Below, piece by piece: positions 33,145 to 42,019 of a stretch of 64,000 bases of DNA. Each line of letters begins with the position of its first letter. The stretch's first letter is position 1. The DNA is taken from the NCBI GenBank assembly GCA_040768445.1, contig JAXGMV010000001.1, positions 1,426,001-1,490,000 on the forward strand. The letters are read 5' to 3'. Both the position numbers and the translations under genes were made by a program. The notes under the pieces are model-generated. The model was not told the origin of the DNA and ran no database searches. It was given only the letters and a program-made list of their open reading frames with translations. Origin of the DNA: JAXGMV01 sp040768445 (GTDB taxonomy: Bacteria > Chloroflexota > Anaerolineae > Anaerolineales > Anaerolineaceae).

Positions 33145-33651
33145 TTACAGAGCCCACTCTGATTGTATTTCTTCCGGAAAAATCCTGCCCTGGCTGAGCC
33201 TGTTGGCATGCAGAAGTATCTCCTGCTGCCTGGCTGCCGCTGAGCACAATCGCTCAATGCAGGGTGTTATTCCCACGCGTCCGAGATCGAGCCGGTCAGC
33301 ATCCCAGCAGATTTGCACCACCGGGTCGGCATGGATGAGACCGTCTGTGTGATATGCACAGGCGGTATACAGGAGATCGAATTGGTGGTCATCCAACTTA
33401 AAATACCTGCCGCGCAGGGTCGCAGCGAAGTCAGCGCCGCGCTGGCCGTGCCGATGATCAGTTCCCTCATTGACCCGTTTTGAATCATGCAGGACCGCAA
33501 ACAACTCAACGACTGCCAAACTGCCCGATACAGTCTCGGCCAGTTTTCGTCCATAAGTGAGGACCCTTGCCCAATGTGAGAGTCCGTGGGTCCCATATGC
33601 CGGCAAGGCGTACTGGTTTATAATGCAGTCCAGCAGCGCTTTTGTGATCAT
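33145..33651 (-). CDS. HD-domain phosphohydrolase-like protein
   Basis: This 168-residue HD-superfamily protein shows THGLSHWARVL (first His), FAVLHDSKRV (HD pair), then AYHTDG and CWDADRLDLGR (last Asp). These are the metal ligands expected of HD phosphohydrolases. The substrate cannot be deduced; small HD proteins act on nucleotides or phosphorylated metabolites. Its start overlaps the stop of the upstream beta-lactamase-like gene by 4 bp, so the two are translationally coupled. Confidence 0.85.
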   Translation of the reverse strand: MITKALLDCIINQYALPAYGTHGLSHWARVLTYGRKLAETVSGSLAVVELFAVLHDSKRVNEGTDHRHGQRGADFAATLRGRYFKLDDHQFDLLYTACAYHTDGLIHADPVVQICWDADRLDLGRVGITPCIERLCSAAARQQEILLHANRLSQGRIFPEEIQSEWAL

Positions 33652-35252
33652 GACAGGTGTTCAAACCACAGCGAACGAATACGCCCTGATGCTAGCTCAA
33701 AGCCGCTGATTTTACCGCTGTCATCCCTCTTAAAATGGAAGTCAATTGTGAATGGTGAACCTGTCCGTGCAGACTGGTCATTGATGAAGGTATCACCAAA
33801 GGCATGTTTCAATGGTGTGGTGCCGTACTTGCGGCGCACAATAAAGGGCTGGTTATTTTTTACAATCACGCGGTACTCAACTTCCAATTCCGGTGAGAAA
33901 TAGGTGCCAGCCAAAACTTCCCAGTCAAAACCAGAACCAGGCTCAACCCGTTTGTAGGTGTAGGCAGCACTGTCAGGTTGTAAGACCATCTGACCCATGC
34001 GGCCGTCCTGTAAGTTACCGAATTCGATGACGTACAGTGGAGAATCCTTCATTCTAAACCGGTGCTCCGGCAGGGGAATGAATTCAAATGGTTTCTCAAG
34101 CGCCAGCTGCAGCTTTCCGTCTTTGATTTCAAAAACCCGTGAAGATTGTGTGACAGGGTCATAGTAGGTGCCGGCATACTGCTGGAGTTGCTCGGCTGAT
34201 AATGCGATTGGTTCAGCCGATTCTTCTGCCGGTATCGTAAAGCTGTCTGCCAGGTAAAGATCAGCCACCTGCCTGGTCAGCTGCCCCGGGATCATAGTAC
34301 TTAGGTTGCAAAAAATGATCACAGAGAAGCGCTGCTCAGGGAAACGCAGGTAGTGCGTCCTGTATCCTGCATCACCACCGGAATGTTCGACAATATTCAA
34401 ACCACGGTATTTGCCAATCACTAAACCCAGTGCATAGTTGTTCGGTTTACCAGTCGTAAGCGGGGTGGTTGTCAGCATTTTTTCAATCACTGCCTGGCTG
34501 CCAACCCTGGGGTTATAGAAATTGGCATCCCACCTGGCAAGGTCGTTGACGGTCGTGAACAGACTGGTTGCACCGACGTTTGCATAGGACAGCACCGCGT
34601 TTTTGAAGCCGGCATGTCCATCAGGCGAGTAAGAATACGAGCGGTTTTTCACTATCATGGTGTGATCATCATGGAAATGTGTTGAATTCATACTCAAAGG
34701 CTTGAAGATGTTTTCCTGGCAAAACTCCCGCAAGGACTTTCCACTCACCCTCTCCACGATCAGCGCCAGCAGTGTAAAACCGCTGTTACTGTACAGGTAC
34801 TGCTCACCGGGAGGAAAATTCAAGTCAGTCTGTTTTTCAAGTAAGCCGCGAATGTCGTCTGTGGTAATCACATCATCCATGCGCCAGCCGGAGTGCATTA
34901 ATAACTCCCACTGGTCACGAATACCGCTGGTGTGGTGCATCAGGTGACGGATGGTGACCAGTGTGCCAAAATCCGGCATTTCCGGCAGGTATTTGCGGTA
35001 GTCATCTTCAATGGACAACTTTCCCTGTGCTTCGAGCAGAAGAATCGCCATACAGGTGAAATGCTTTGACACCGAGGCAATGTGAAAAATCGTTTCGGGT
35101 GTATTAGGCACACTATATTCAAGGTTAGCCAGCCCATATCCCTGGCTGTACACAATCTCATGGTCTTTGACAACTGCGATCGCACAGCCCGGGCTGTCAT
35201 TTTTTGCCCAGTTTGAGAAAAGCTTATCGACCTCATGTGTAAGGTTGGTCAT
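33648..35252 (-). CDS. Serine beta-lactamase-like hydrolase, second copy
   Basis: This 534-residue protein contains SVSKHF as catalytic SxxK, YSNSGFTLLA as YxN, and VEHSGGDAGY as an HxG-type motif. A long C-terminal beta region (about 340-534) forms two extra domains seen in EstB-type and D-aminopeptidase-like relatives. No signal peptide is visible. The ATG at 35252 has GGAGGG upstream; the frame extension to 35303 is unsupported. It is diverged from the copy at 30768-32144 and is coupled to an HD protein. Confidence 0.9.
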   Translation of the reverse strand: MTNLTHEVDKLFSNWAKNDSPGCAIAVVKDHEIVYSQGYGLANLEYSVPNTPETIFHIASVSKHFTCMAILLLEAQGKLSIEDDYRKYLPEMPDFGTLVTIRHLMHHTSGIRDQWELLMHSGWRMDDVITTDDIRGLLEKQTDLNFPPGEQYLYSNSGFTLLALIVERVSGKSLREFCQENIFKPLSMNSTHFHDDHTMIVKNRSYSYSPDGHAGFKNAVLSYANVGATSLFTTVNDLARWDANFYNPRVGSQAVIEKMLTTTPLTTGKPNNYALGLVIGKYRGLNIVEHSGGDAGYRTHYLRFPEQRFSVIIFCNLSTMIPGQLTRQVADLYLADSFTIPAEESAEPIALSAEQLQQYAGTYYDPVTQSSRVFEIKDGKLQLALEKPFEFIPLPEHRFRMKDSPLYVIEFGNLQDGRMGQMVLQPDSAAYTYKRVEPGSGFDWEVLAGTYFSPELEVEYRVIVKNNQPFIVRRKYGTTPLKHAFGDTFINDQSARTGSPFTIDFHFKRDDSGKISGFELASGRIRSLWFEHLS

Positions 35253-35280
35253 AATACCCTCCGCAAGTATGAATTTTGGC

Positions 35281-35324
35281 AATAAAAAAAATTGCACAGG
35301 CAATTTGGATATACAGCCTGTGCA
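35281..35324 (-). terminator. Rho-independent terminator after the DedA gene
   Basis: TGCACAGGC (35293-35301) pairs with GCCTGTGCA (35316-35324). On the minus strand the stem is followed by a run of T. Confidence 0.9.
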
Positions 35325-35336
35325 GTGCTTGAGGTT

Positions 35337-36029
35337 TTAGTCGGTTGACTCAGCCGTTTCTGGCTGAACAACGTCAGCCACGGGTGGCGTTTTCTTGACT
35401 TTGCGCTCTTTCATGGCTTCGATTACTGCCGGCATGACCGAGATCAAGATGATGGCTATGATCACAATTGAAAAGTTATCTTTCACGAACGGCAGGTTGC
35501 CGAAGTAATATCCCAGAAAGATGAACAGGGACGTCCAGATAATGCCGCCAACGAAGTTATAAGTGATGAAATAGCCATAACGCATCTTACCAATGCCGGC
35601 TACAAATGGCGCAAATGTACGGATGATTGGGACGAACCTTGCCAGGAATATGGTCTTGCCGCCGTGTTTTTCGTAAAAAGCCTGCGTGCGTTCCAGGTGT
35701 TCACGCTTGAGAAATCGGCTTTGCTCGGTGAACACGCGTGGGCCAATAAAGTGTCCTATCCAGTAATTGGCTGTATCGCCCAGGATGGCTGCCACAGCCA
35801 CAACGAAGAACAGAATAACCGGGTCAAGAAAATGGCTGGCAGCCGCCAGTGCGCCGGCCGCAAACAGCAGTGAATCGCCGGGCAGAAACGGCATGACGAC
35901 CACACCGGTCTCAATGAAGATCACGATAAACAGCACAATGTACGTGCCAATGCCAAAGTTGGTGACGATTACGTCAAGATATTTGTCCAGGTGAAGGAAA
36001 ATATCAATCAGGTGTCCGATGAATTCCAT
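35337..36029 (-). CDS. DedA-family membrane protein
   Basis: This 230-residue membrane protein carries the DedA/SNARE-associated signature: FLPGDSLLFAAGALA, then GHFIGPRVF, and FLARFVPIIRTFAPFVAGIGKM with its conserved Arg residues. About five hydrophobic segments are visible, and the tail is charged. DedA proteins act in recycling undecaprenyl phosphate or phospholipids across the cytoplasmic membrane; some affect proton motive force. It is a single-gene unit with its own terminator. Confidence 0.93.
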   Translation of the reverse strand: MEFIGHLIDIFLHLDKYLDVIVTNFGIGTYIVLFIVIFIETGVVVMPFLPGDSLLFAAGALAAASHFLDPVILFFVVAVAAILGDTANYWIGHFIGPRVFTEQSRFLKREHLERTQAFYEKHGGKTIFLARFVPIIRTFAPFVAGIGKMRYGYFITYNFVGGIIWTSLFIFLGYYFGNLPFVKDNFSIVIIAIILISVMPAVIEAMKERKVKKTPPVADVVQPETAESTD

Positions 36030-36164
36030 AAAAATCTATCCTCTGTTGTTATACCCGTGTATCCATTACGGGCAGAATTTGCGGTTAAGCGACCCCATTA
36101 TAACAGAGGTCAGGCACTTTTTTGGAGCATAGAATCCTGGTTCCGAGTCAAATGGAATGGATCT

Positions 36165-37157
36165 TTACCGGCTGCCGTAGGTGACGTTGGTTCTTTCATC
36201 AATCCGGTCGGTTGCCGGTGGCGGCTGGGGAGAGAGGTCAGAGATGCGCTGGTACAGGTCGGATGTCATCGTAATATCGGTACACTTCAAGACGTCTTCC
36301 AGCTGTGCCATGCTGCGCGCGCCAATGATTGGCGCGGTGATGCCGGGGTGATTCGCCACCCATGCTACAGCCAGCGCTGCCGGGTGATAGCCTTCCTGCT
36401 TTGCCAATGCCGAGAATTCGGCTGCCACACGGTAATTCCAGGCTTCGCCGTAACGAGTTTTATACAGTTCACTTTCAATTAACCTGCCGGATGCAGGCTT
36501 TTCATCAAATGAGTATTTGCCGCTCAATAAACCGCCCCCAAGTGGGCTGTAGGAGATCACAGCCAGTTGTTCAGCCTGCGCCATTGGCAGAATTTCAACT
36601 TCAGCCTGCCTCTTGACCAGGTTATACATGGGTTGAAGAATTTCAACCGGCGCCCAGCCTGCGCTTGCGCTGATACCCAGCGCTTTTTCAACCTGCCAGG
36701 CAGCAAAATTGCTGGCGCCGATGTAAAGCACCTTACCCTGCCGCACCAGGTCATCCATGGCTCGCAGCGTTTCAGGCAGGCTGGTGAAATCGTCAAAACG
36801 ATGCAGGAAATAAATATCCAGGAAGTCGGTATTCAATCGTCTCAGAGACGCCTCAACCGCCTGTCGTAGATTCTTGCGGGATGAACCCCTGGCGTTGACA
36901 TCTGCACCGGTTGGGAAGTAGACCTTGCTGGTAATGACTACCTCATGACGAATATCGTGGATGAACTCTCCCAGCAGTTCTTCAGATTTACCGCCGGCAT
37001 AGGTGTTGGCGCAGTCAAAGAAATTGATGCCGGCATCGCGGCAGCGGTTGAACAATGCCAGGGAGGTTGACCGATCAGCCTCCTTGCCAAAGGTCAGGGT
37101 TCCAAAACAAAGATTGGAGACCTTGATACCTGTTTTTCCAAGAAATCGATATTCCAT
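36165..37157 (-). CDS. Aldo/keto reductase
   Basis: This 330-residue TIM-barrel oxidoreductase uses NADPH to reduce aldehydes or ketones. The catalytic set is visible as FFDCANTYAGGKSEELLGEF (Asp and Tyr), EVVITSKVYFP (Lys), and DIYFLHRFDDFTSLPET (His). The C-terminal GITAPIIGARSMAQLED binds the cofactor phosphate. It resembles the YajO/Kv-beta-like group in length. The physiological substrate is unknown. AAAGGA precedes the ATG. Confidence 0.93.
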   Translation of the reverse strand: MEYRFLGKTGIKVSNLCFGTLTFGKEADRSTSLALFNRCRDAGINFFDCANTYAGGKSEELLGEFIHDIRHEVVITSKVYFPTGADVNARGSSRKNLRQAVEASLRRLNTDFLDIYFLHRFDDFTSLPETLRAMDDLVRQGKVLYIGASNFAAWQVEKALGISASAGWAPVEILQPMYNLVKRQAEVEILPMAQAEQLAVISYSPLGGGLLSGKYSFDEKPASGRLIESELYKTRYGEAWNYRVAAEFSALAKQEGYHPAALAVAWVANHPGITAPIIGARSMAQLEDVLKCTDITMTSDLYQRISDLSPQPPPATDRIDERTNVTYGSR

Positions 37158-37204
37158 GGGTAATCCTTTCTTGTATTTATTAATTGTCCATTGTCAGAAT
37201 ACGA

Positions 37205-37248
37205 AACGGCAAGGGAAAGTCATCATACCCTCTCTCCCTTGCAGTTTT
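37205..37248 (-). terminator. Probable terminator after the dodecin gene
   Basis: GCAAGGGA near 37209 pairs with TCCCTTGC near 37235, with weak flanking pairing. The T tract on the minus strand is short. Confidence 0.55.
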
Positions 37249-37280
37249 CAATTGGTACTGTCTAATTTTTTCAGATTTCG

Positions 37281-37487
37281 TCAGTCTTCAACCGAAAAGC
37301 CGACTTTGAGGGTTACCTGCCATTCAACCTCAAGTTCTTTTGAAATGCCGCCGCGAATTTCAAGAACCTCAAACCAGGACATGTTTCGGATTGTCTTTGA
37401 CGCTTTTTCTAATGCATTTTTTGTTGCGTCTTCCATGCTTTTGGTGGAAGTGCCTACCAGTTCAACCATTTTGAATACTTTTGACAT
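37281..37487 (-). CDS. Dodecin family protein
   Basis: This 68-residue protein matches dodecins: KMVELVGTSTKSMEDATKNA, then WFEVLEIRGGI and VEWQVTLKVGF. Dodecins form hollow 12-mers that bind and store flavins such as FMN, or CoA, protecting against free-flavin photochemistry. The conserved Trp near residue 38 stacks on flavin. AAGGAGG precedes the start. Several flavoproteins are encoded in this window, which fits but does not prove a flavin-buffer role. Confidence 0.93.
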   Translation of the reverse strand: MSKVFKMVELVGTSTKSMEDATKNALEKASKTIRNMSWFEVLEIRGGISKELEVEWQVTLKVGFSVED

Positions 37488-37554
37488 AGTGCCTCCTTAT
37501 AAGTAAATGCTTATATAAATATTATACCCAAATCACAAGCGGCTGGATCTAAGA

Positions 37555-37671
37555 ATGATAGACCTTAAAGATAAACTATCGCTCTTGGTTGCAAAAATGA
37601 CTTTTGAGCCAACCCCGCATGAATTTGATGTATATCAACCTCCGACCAAAAAATTTAATCGCATAAATTGA
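37555..37671 (+). CDS. Possible small protein, 38 residues
   Basis: Within the 323 bp gap between dodecin and the TIR gene, one short frame begins MIDLKDKLSLLVAKMTFEP and continues THEFDVYQPPTKKFNRIN-like to a TGA. It has an amphipathic start and a Pro-rich end, but only weak ribosome-site support. The rest of the gap is AT-rich and shows no RNA gene. Function is unknown and the frame may be chance. Confidence 0.25.
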   Translation: MIDLKDKLSLLVAKMTFEPTPHEFDVYQPPTKKFNRIN

Positions 37672-37810
37672 AATGAAATGAAGGAAACGATGCTAAAATA
37701 AAATGAGTACACTACACCTATCATCTCTCCAACATAAAAAATTCAGGCAAAATATACCAGATGTAGGATCTCAATCAGACCGTCCGAATCTTGGAGTATG
37801 AAAAGATAAA

Positions 37811-40800
37811 ATGAGCCAGGTATTTATCTCGTACTCGCGTAAGGATATTGAGTTTGTAGATCGCCTCGCAAACGATTTAACAAACGCTGGTTTCGAAGTG
37901 TGGTATGACTTATCGGGTCTTGAGGCGGGTTCGCAGTGGGGAAATGAGATCCAGAAAGCAATTGATACGAGTCAATACTTCCTGGTAGTGCTTTCTCAAA
38001 ATTCTGTTCAATCAAATTGGGTTGAGAGAGAGTTCCTGCGCGCCAGCGACCAGGGGTTGAAAATCATTCCTATCCTCTACCAGAAGTGCCGTTTGCCGCT
38101 GTGGTCACTTAATCTGCATTTTATTGATATGCAGGGTAAAAACTACTCACGCAAATACCAGGAACTGCTCAAATTAATGGGTGTGCAATCCACATTGAGC
38201 GAAGATAACCCAATTGTTCTCAACTATATCAAGATTGGGGATGAGTACCGGAAAATTGGGCAACCCGACCAAGCTATTGCAAGTTACCTTCAGGCGTTGA
38301 ATGTTGATCCAAACAGCCTGAAAGCCCAATATAACATTGGGGCAATTCACCTGGAGGAGCAGGCCTTTAAGGAAGCTGCTGCAGCCTTTAAGCTGGCGCT
38401 GCAAATATCGGAGAATGATCTGTTGGCAAAGGCTGGATTTTGTGATGCCTGCATGTCTCTTGGCAACCAGGCACGGGCCGATGGGGAGATAGAAGAAGCA
38501 ATTAGATTTTACAAAGAGATATTGAAAGTCTCTCCAGATGATGATAATTCCCTCAGGAGCCTGGCCAACATTTTTAAGACGAATTCAGAGGATCTGTTGG
38601 CTGCAGGACAGGAAGAGGAAGCGTTAGACTCCCTCAAAGATGCTCTGGCGTACACACCGCATGATAAGTCATTGATCACTTTCCATAAGAAGCTGCAGGA
38701 TCAGATAAAAGCCAGGCAGTTAAACGTACTATTCACCAGGTCTGATGAAGAATTAGCCGGCGGGAATTGGGAAAAAGCAATCGAAGCACTGAATGAAGCC
38801 ATTGAAATTGCCCCGCAAGATGCATCCATTGTAGAAAAGATTGAGAGTATCCAGGAACAGCGGCAGGAGGAAAAACTTAAGTCAATCCTGTTGAAGGTTG
38901 AGCAGGCAGAAGAAACAGAACGGTGGGATACTGCCATCGCAGGGCTAAACGAGTATCTCCAAATCAAACGTGATGATAAAGTCATTCAAAAAAGAATGGC
39001 TGAACTGATGGCATCCAAGCGCTCATCCTGGTTAAATGCTATTAATTTGCGTCTCGAACAGGCAGTTGGAAGTCGCAAATGGGAAGAAGCCCTGGCAGTT
39101 CTAAACGAGGCGCTTGAAGTTGAACCAGATAACAAGGAATTGAGAGCCAGGGAAGCTCAAGTTATAAAAGACAGGAAAACGGCTGAGCTTAACGCAATCA
39201 TCCTTCGTGCCGAACAGGCTGCGAGCGTGGGACGCTGGGATGATGCGATTCAGATCTTGAATAGTGGATTGATTGAAAACCCTGACGAACAAATCCTAAA
39301 GAGTAAGTTGGCCGAAGTGCATCAGACCAAGCGGGAGGAAAAGCTTAAATCTGTCCTGAACCTGGCTGATATGGCTGCGCGGGCAGAAAAATGGGAGACG
39401 GCAGTTTCTTCTCTAAACGAAATTCTGGCAAGTGAACCGGATAACACCATATTTTTGGAAAAATTTGACGAAATCCTCAGGCTTGAACGTGCAAGTAAGC
39501 TGAAAGAGCTGCAAACACGGGCAAGAAACCTGGTAAAAGCAGAAAAATTCGATGAAGCGTTGGCAGCATGGAATGAACAGTTGGCTTTACAGCCCGAAAA
39601 TCGTCAAGCCGTATTGGATGAAATTGAGGCTGTAAACAAAGCCCAGAAGCTGGCAGACCTTTATGCCAGGGGAATGGAATCCCTTGCCAAAAAAGACTAT
39701 ATCATAGCTCATGAATTATTCAAACGCATTGAGATCGAAGATGCCAAATATAAAGACACTGCCAGGCAGCTGGCAAAAGCAGAAAGACGGCTGGGCGATG
39801 CAGGTAAATCACCACATTCTCAAAGAAGAAAATACTGGCTCATCGGCACTGCGCTGCTTGTCGTGGTACTTGTAACCGGTACCATGATATTTTGGCCCAG
39901 GGATAATAAGTCAAAAGCAGATACCCAGTCTAACGCATTGGCTGCATTGTCACGGTTCACAAATACCCCTGCAGCAACTTTGACACACACACCAACACAA
40001 ACGCGAACCCCCGATCCTGTTATCCTGGCCGCGCTTACCACCATCCAGAACGAAGAACCGCTCTATCAGACCCGTTTCGATGACTGGGACACCGAAGATA
40101 CCGGCCGAAATGCTGCTCTCGTGAATGGGAAATTAATTCTAACAAGTGAAGGCGAAGATGAAGCAAGTTTATTCCTAAACCAATATCCGACAGACAGCTA
40201 TGTATTGGAATTTGAAGTCAGTATTTTGGAGTACACCTCAGCAAACAGCCATTGTGTCTATGAAGCCATGAACGAAGCTATGACAAAAGTACAATCTGGC
40301 AAGGAATCCTGGAGAACGTTTAGCATGGAATTCCATCCGGGAGAAGATTTGGCAGTGTTATCTGTAAATGATCCGGAATCACAACTTCAACCGCGTATCG
40401 CAACAGCCTCTTTTGATAAATCGAAATCCAATATTATCAGGCTGATCGTGGTTAAGGATCAAATCACCGCTTTTATTAATGGACAGTTGGCCTATACCGC
40501 CCAAAACCCCCATGGGAGTGCCGTGTATTTCAGTAATCAGCTTTCTGCATACAACGGGATCACTTGCGAATTTGAAAATTACATGATCTGGGACCTTAGC
40601 GAGGCGGATTATTCTGCTTCCACAGGCACAATCACAACAGGACCAATTTCCTTCTTTGGATCTGCATTGAATTCAATTGCTGATAAAACGCCGGATTATG
40701 AAGATGATTTCAGCAACCCAGCAAGCGGCTGGCCAACCGATCAAAATTCGAGAGGTGAAACCGGCTACAAGGATGGCGAATACCTCATTTCCTCCGAGAA

Positions 40801-41857
40801 TGATTGTAATAGCTCGTATCCACCAACGGATCGGTTGTTTTCAGATTTTGTAGTGGAGATGGACGTAAGATTTATCAATCAGGGAGAAGGACACGCAAGT
40901 ATATATTTTCGGGATAATCCCTTTGCTCATTACGGAGCAAATCTTTTACCTTCGGGGTGGTTTAACTTTCACAAAAATGTCAACGGCATCCATATTGAGC
41001 TGCTGGGAACAAAAGTTCCAGAATCAACCTTCCAAGCCTGGGATACTCCCAAGCATCTGACGTTGATTGCTCGACAGGACCGCATGGCTTTCTACGTCAA
41101 CGGGAATTTGGTCATCGCGCTGTCAGATACTTCATCAAGGGAAGGGACTTTTAATTTCGGTGTATGCAGTTCCACTCCTCTACATGCATTGATTGATAAC
41201 CTCAAAATATGGGATATCTCAGGCATGTCATCATTTAACCCATCACCCAAAGTCTCTGAAACCCCCAGCCCGTCCCCAGAAATCACCGAAACACCGCTGT
41301 CTGACTGGGTCACAGACTTCGCTGAACCCATTATTAGCATCATTGACGAGCATCATGCCAATGCCAGCTCAAATTTTGACCAATATCCGCATTGGTTAAA
41401 AGTTACCGACTGCCCTGAATTTAAGGTTCCAAAAGCTGTTGATGGTGAATTGATCTGGGACCAATTCTGTCCATTAAAATTGGATCGATGGTACACCGAC
41501 TTCGTGATTGATATGCAAGTTCGCCATCTGAACCCATCATCGGAAGAGAATGACAGGTTCACCTTCACTTTCAGAAATGGCGGTGGGACATGTGATTTTT
41601 CTACCAATGGGGAAGTGCGTTGCAACGGGATGCTCCATCCTCTTTTGGTGAATCATACTGCTCAATGGCCAACCGACCCATATCGCATACGTTTCATCGT
41701 CCAGGAATCCGAATATGCCTTGTTTATCAACGATCAACCGTTTTATCACGGTTCACTTCCCAGCGGTTATAAAAGTGGTGAAATTGGTTGGTGGCCAGGA
41801 GGCGTGGCTTTTGACGATATGACAATCTGGGATTTGAACAACCTTATAAAGCCATAG
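37811..41857 (+). CDS. TIR-TPR transmembrane protein with three lectin-like extracellular domains
   Basis: This 1348-residue protein starts with a TIR domain (1-120): SQVFISYSRKD, GFEVWYDLSGLEAGSQW, and NWVERE, where Trp70 and Glu74 form a WxxxE motif with the likely NADase glutamate. Canonical TPRs follow (about 130-300), then six repeats of about 52 residues (about 300-640), each with a pattern like RWDxAIxxLNExLxxxPD. A membrane helix lies at 675-697 (WLIGTALLVVVLVTGTMIF). A Thr/Pro linker leads to three beta-sandwich domains of LamG/DUF1080 type (about 745-945, 955-1140, 1170-1348). The layout suggests an inside TIR/TPR end and outside ligand-binding domains. No partner gene is adjacent. 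Signalling or defence is inference. Confidence 0.9.
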   Translation: MSQVFISYSRKDIEFVDRLANDLTNAGFEVWYDLSGLEAGSQWGNEIQKAIDTSQYFLVVLSQNSVQSNWVEREFLRASDQGLKIIPILYQKCRLPLWSLNLHFIDMQGKNYSRKYQELLKLMGVQSTLSEDNPIVLNYIKIGDEYRKIGQPDQAIASYLQALNVDPNSLKAQYNIGAIHLEEQAFKEAAAAFKLALQISENDLLAKAGFCDACMSLGNQARADGEIEEAIRFYKEILKVSPDDDNSLRSLANIFKTNSEDLLAAGQEEEALDSLKDALAYTPHDKSLITFHKKLQDQIKARQLNVLFTRSDEELAGGNWEKAIEALNEAIEIAPQDASIVEKIESIQEQRQEEKLKSILLKVEQAEETERWDTAIAGLNEYLQIKRDDKVIQKRMAELMASKRSSWLNAINLRLEQAVGSRKWEEALAVLNEALEVEPDNKELRAREAQVIKDRKTAELNAIILRAEQAASVGRWDDAIQILNSGLIENPDEQILKSKLAEVHQTKREEKLKSVLNLADMAARAEKWETAVSSLNEILASEPDNTIFLEKFDEILRLERASKLKELQTRARNLVKAEKFDEALAAWNEQLALQPENRQAVLDEIEAVNKAQKLADLYARGMESLAKKDYIIAHELFKRIEIEDAKYKDTARQLAKAERRLGDAGKSPHSQRRKYWLIGTALLVVVLVTGTMIFWPRDNKSKADTQSNALAALSRFTNTPAATLTHTPTQTRTPDPVILAALTTIQNEEPLYQTRFDDWDTEDTGRNAALVNGKLILTSEGEDEASLFLNQYPTDSYVLEFEVSILEYTSANSHCVYEAMNEAMTKVQSGKESWRTFSMEFHPGEDLAVLSVNDPESQLQPRIATASFDKSKSNIIRLIVVKDQITAFINGQLAYTAQNPHGSAVYFSNQLSAYNGITCEFENYMIWDLSEADYSASTGTITTGPISFFGSALNSIADKTPDYEDDFSNPASGWPTDQNSRGETGYKDGEYLISSENDCNSSYPPTDRLFSDFVVEMDVRFINQGEGHASIYFRDNPFAHYGANLLPSGWFNFHKNVNGIHIELLGTKVPESTFQAWDTPKHLTLIARQDRMAFYVNGNLVIALSDTSSREGTFNFGVCSSTPLHALIDNLKIWDISGMSSFNPSPKVSETPSPSPEITETPLSDWVTDFAEPIISIIDEHHANASSNFDQYPHWLKVTDCPEFKVPKAVDGELIWDQFCPLKLDRWYTDFVIDMQVRHLNPSSEENDRFTFTFRNGGGTCDFSTNGEVRCNGMLHPLLVNHTAQWPTDPYRIRFIVQESEYALFINDQPFYHGSLPSGYKSGEIGWWPGGVAFDDMTIWDLNNLIKP

Positions 41858-42019
41858 AGTTATTGCTAAATTTATTTAGCCGGGATAATACCCCAGCAGG
41901 GTATTCACTAAAATTGAGATACCATCAATCCCGACCAGCAGGTAATTAATTAACAACCACAAAATCAGCTAAAAACTGGCAATCTTTTTTACACTAAAAG
42001 CGTATGCTTTCTTTCTGTG

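Noticed and set aside
30768..35252. Antibiotic resistance cluster from the two beta-lactamase-like genes
   Set aside because: The proteins lack signal peptides and have EstB-like extra domains; the fold alone does not indicate drug resistance.
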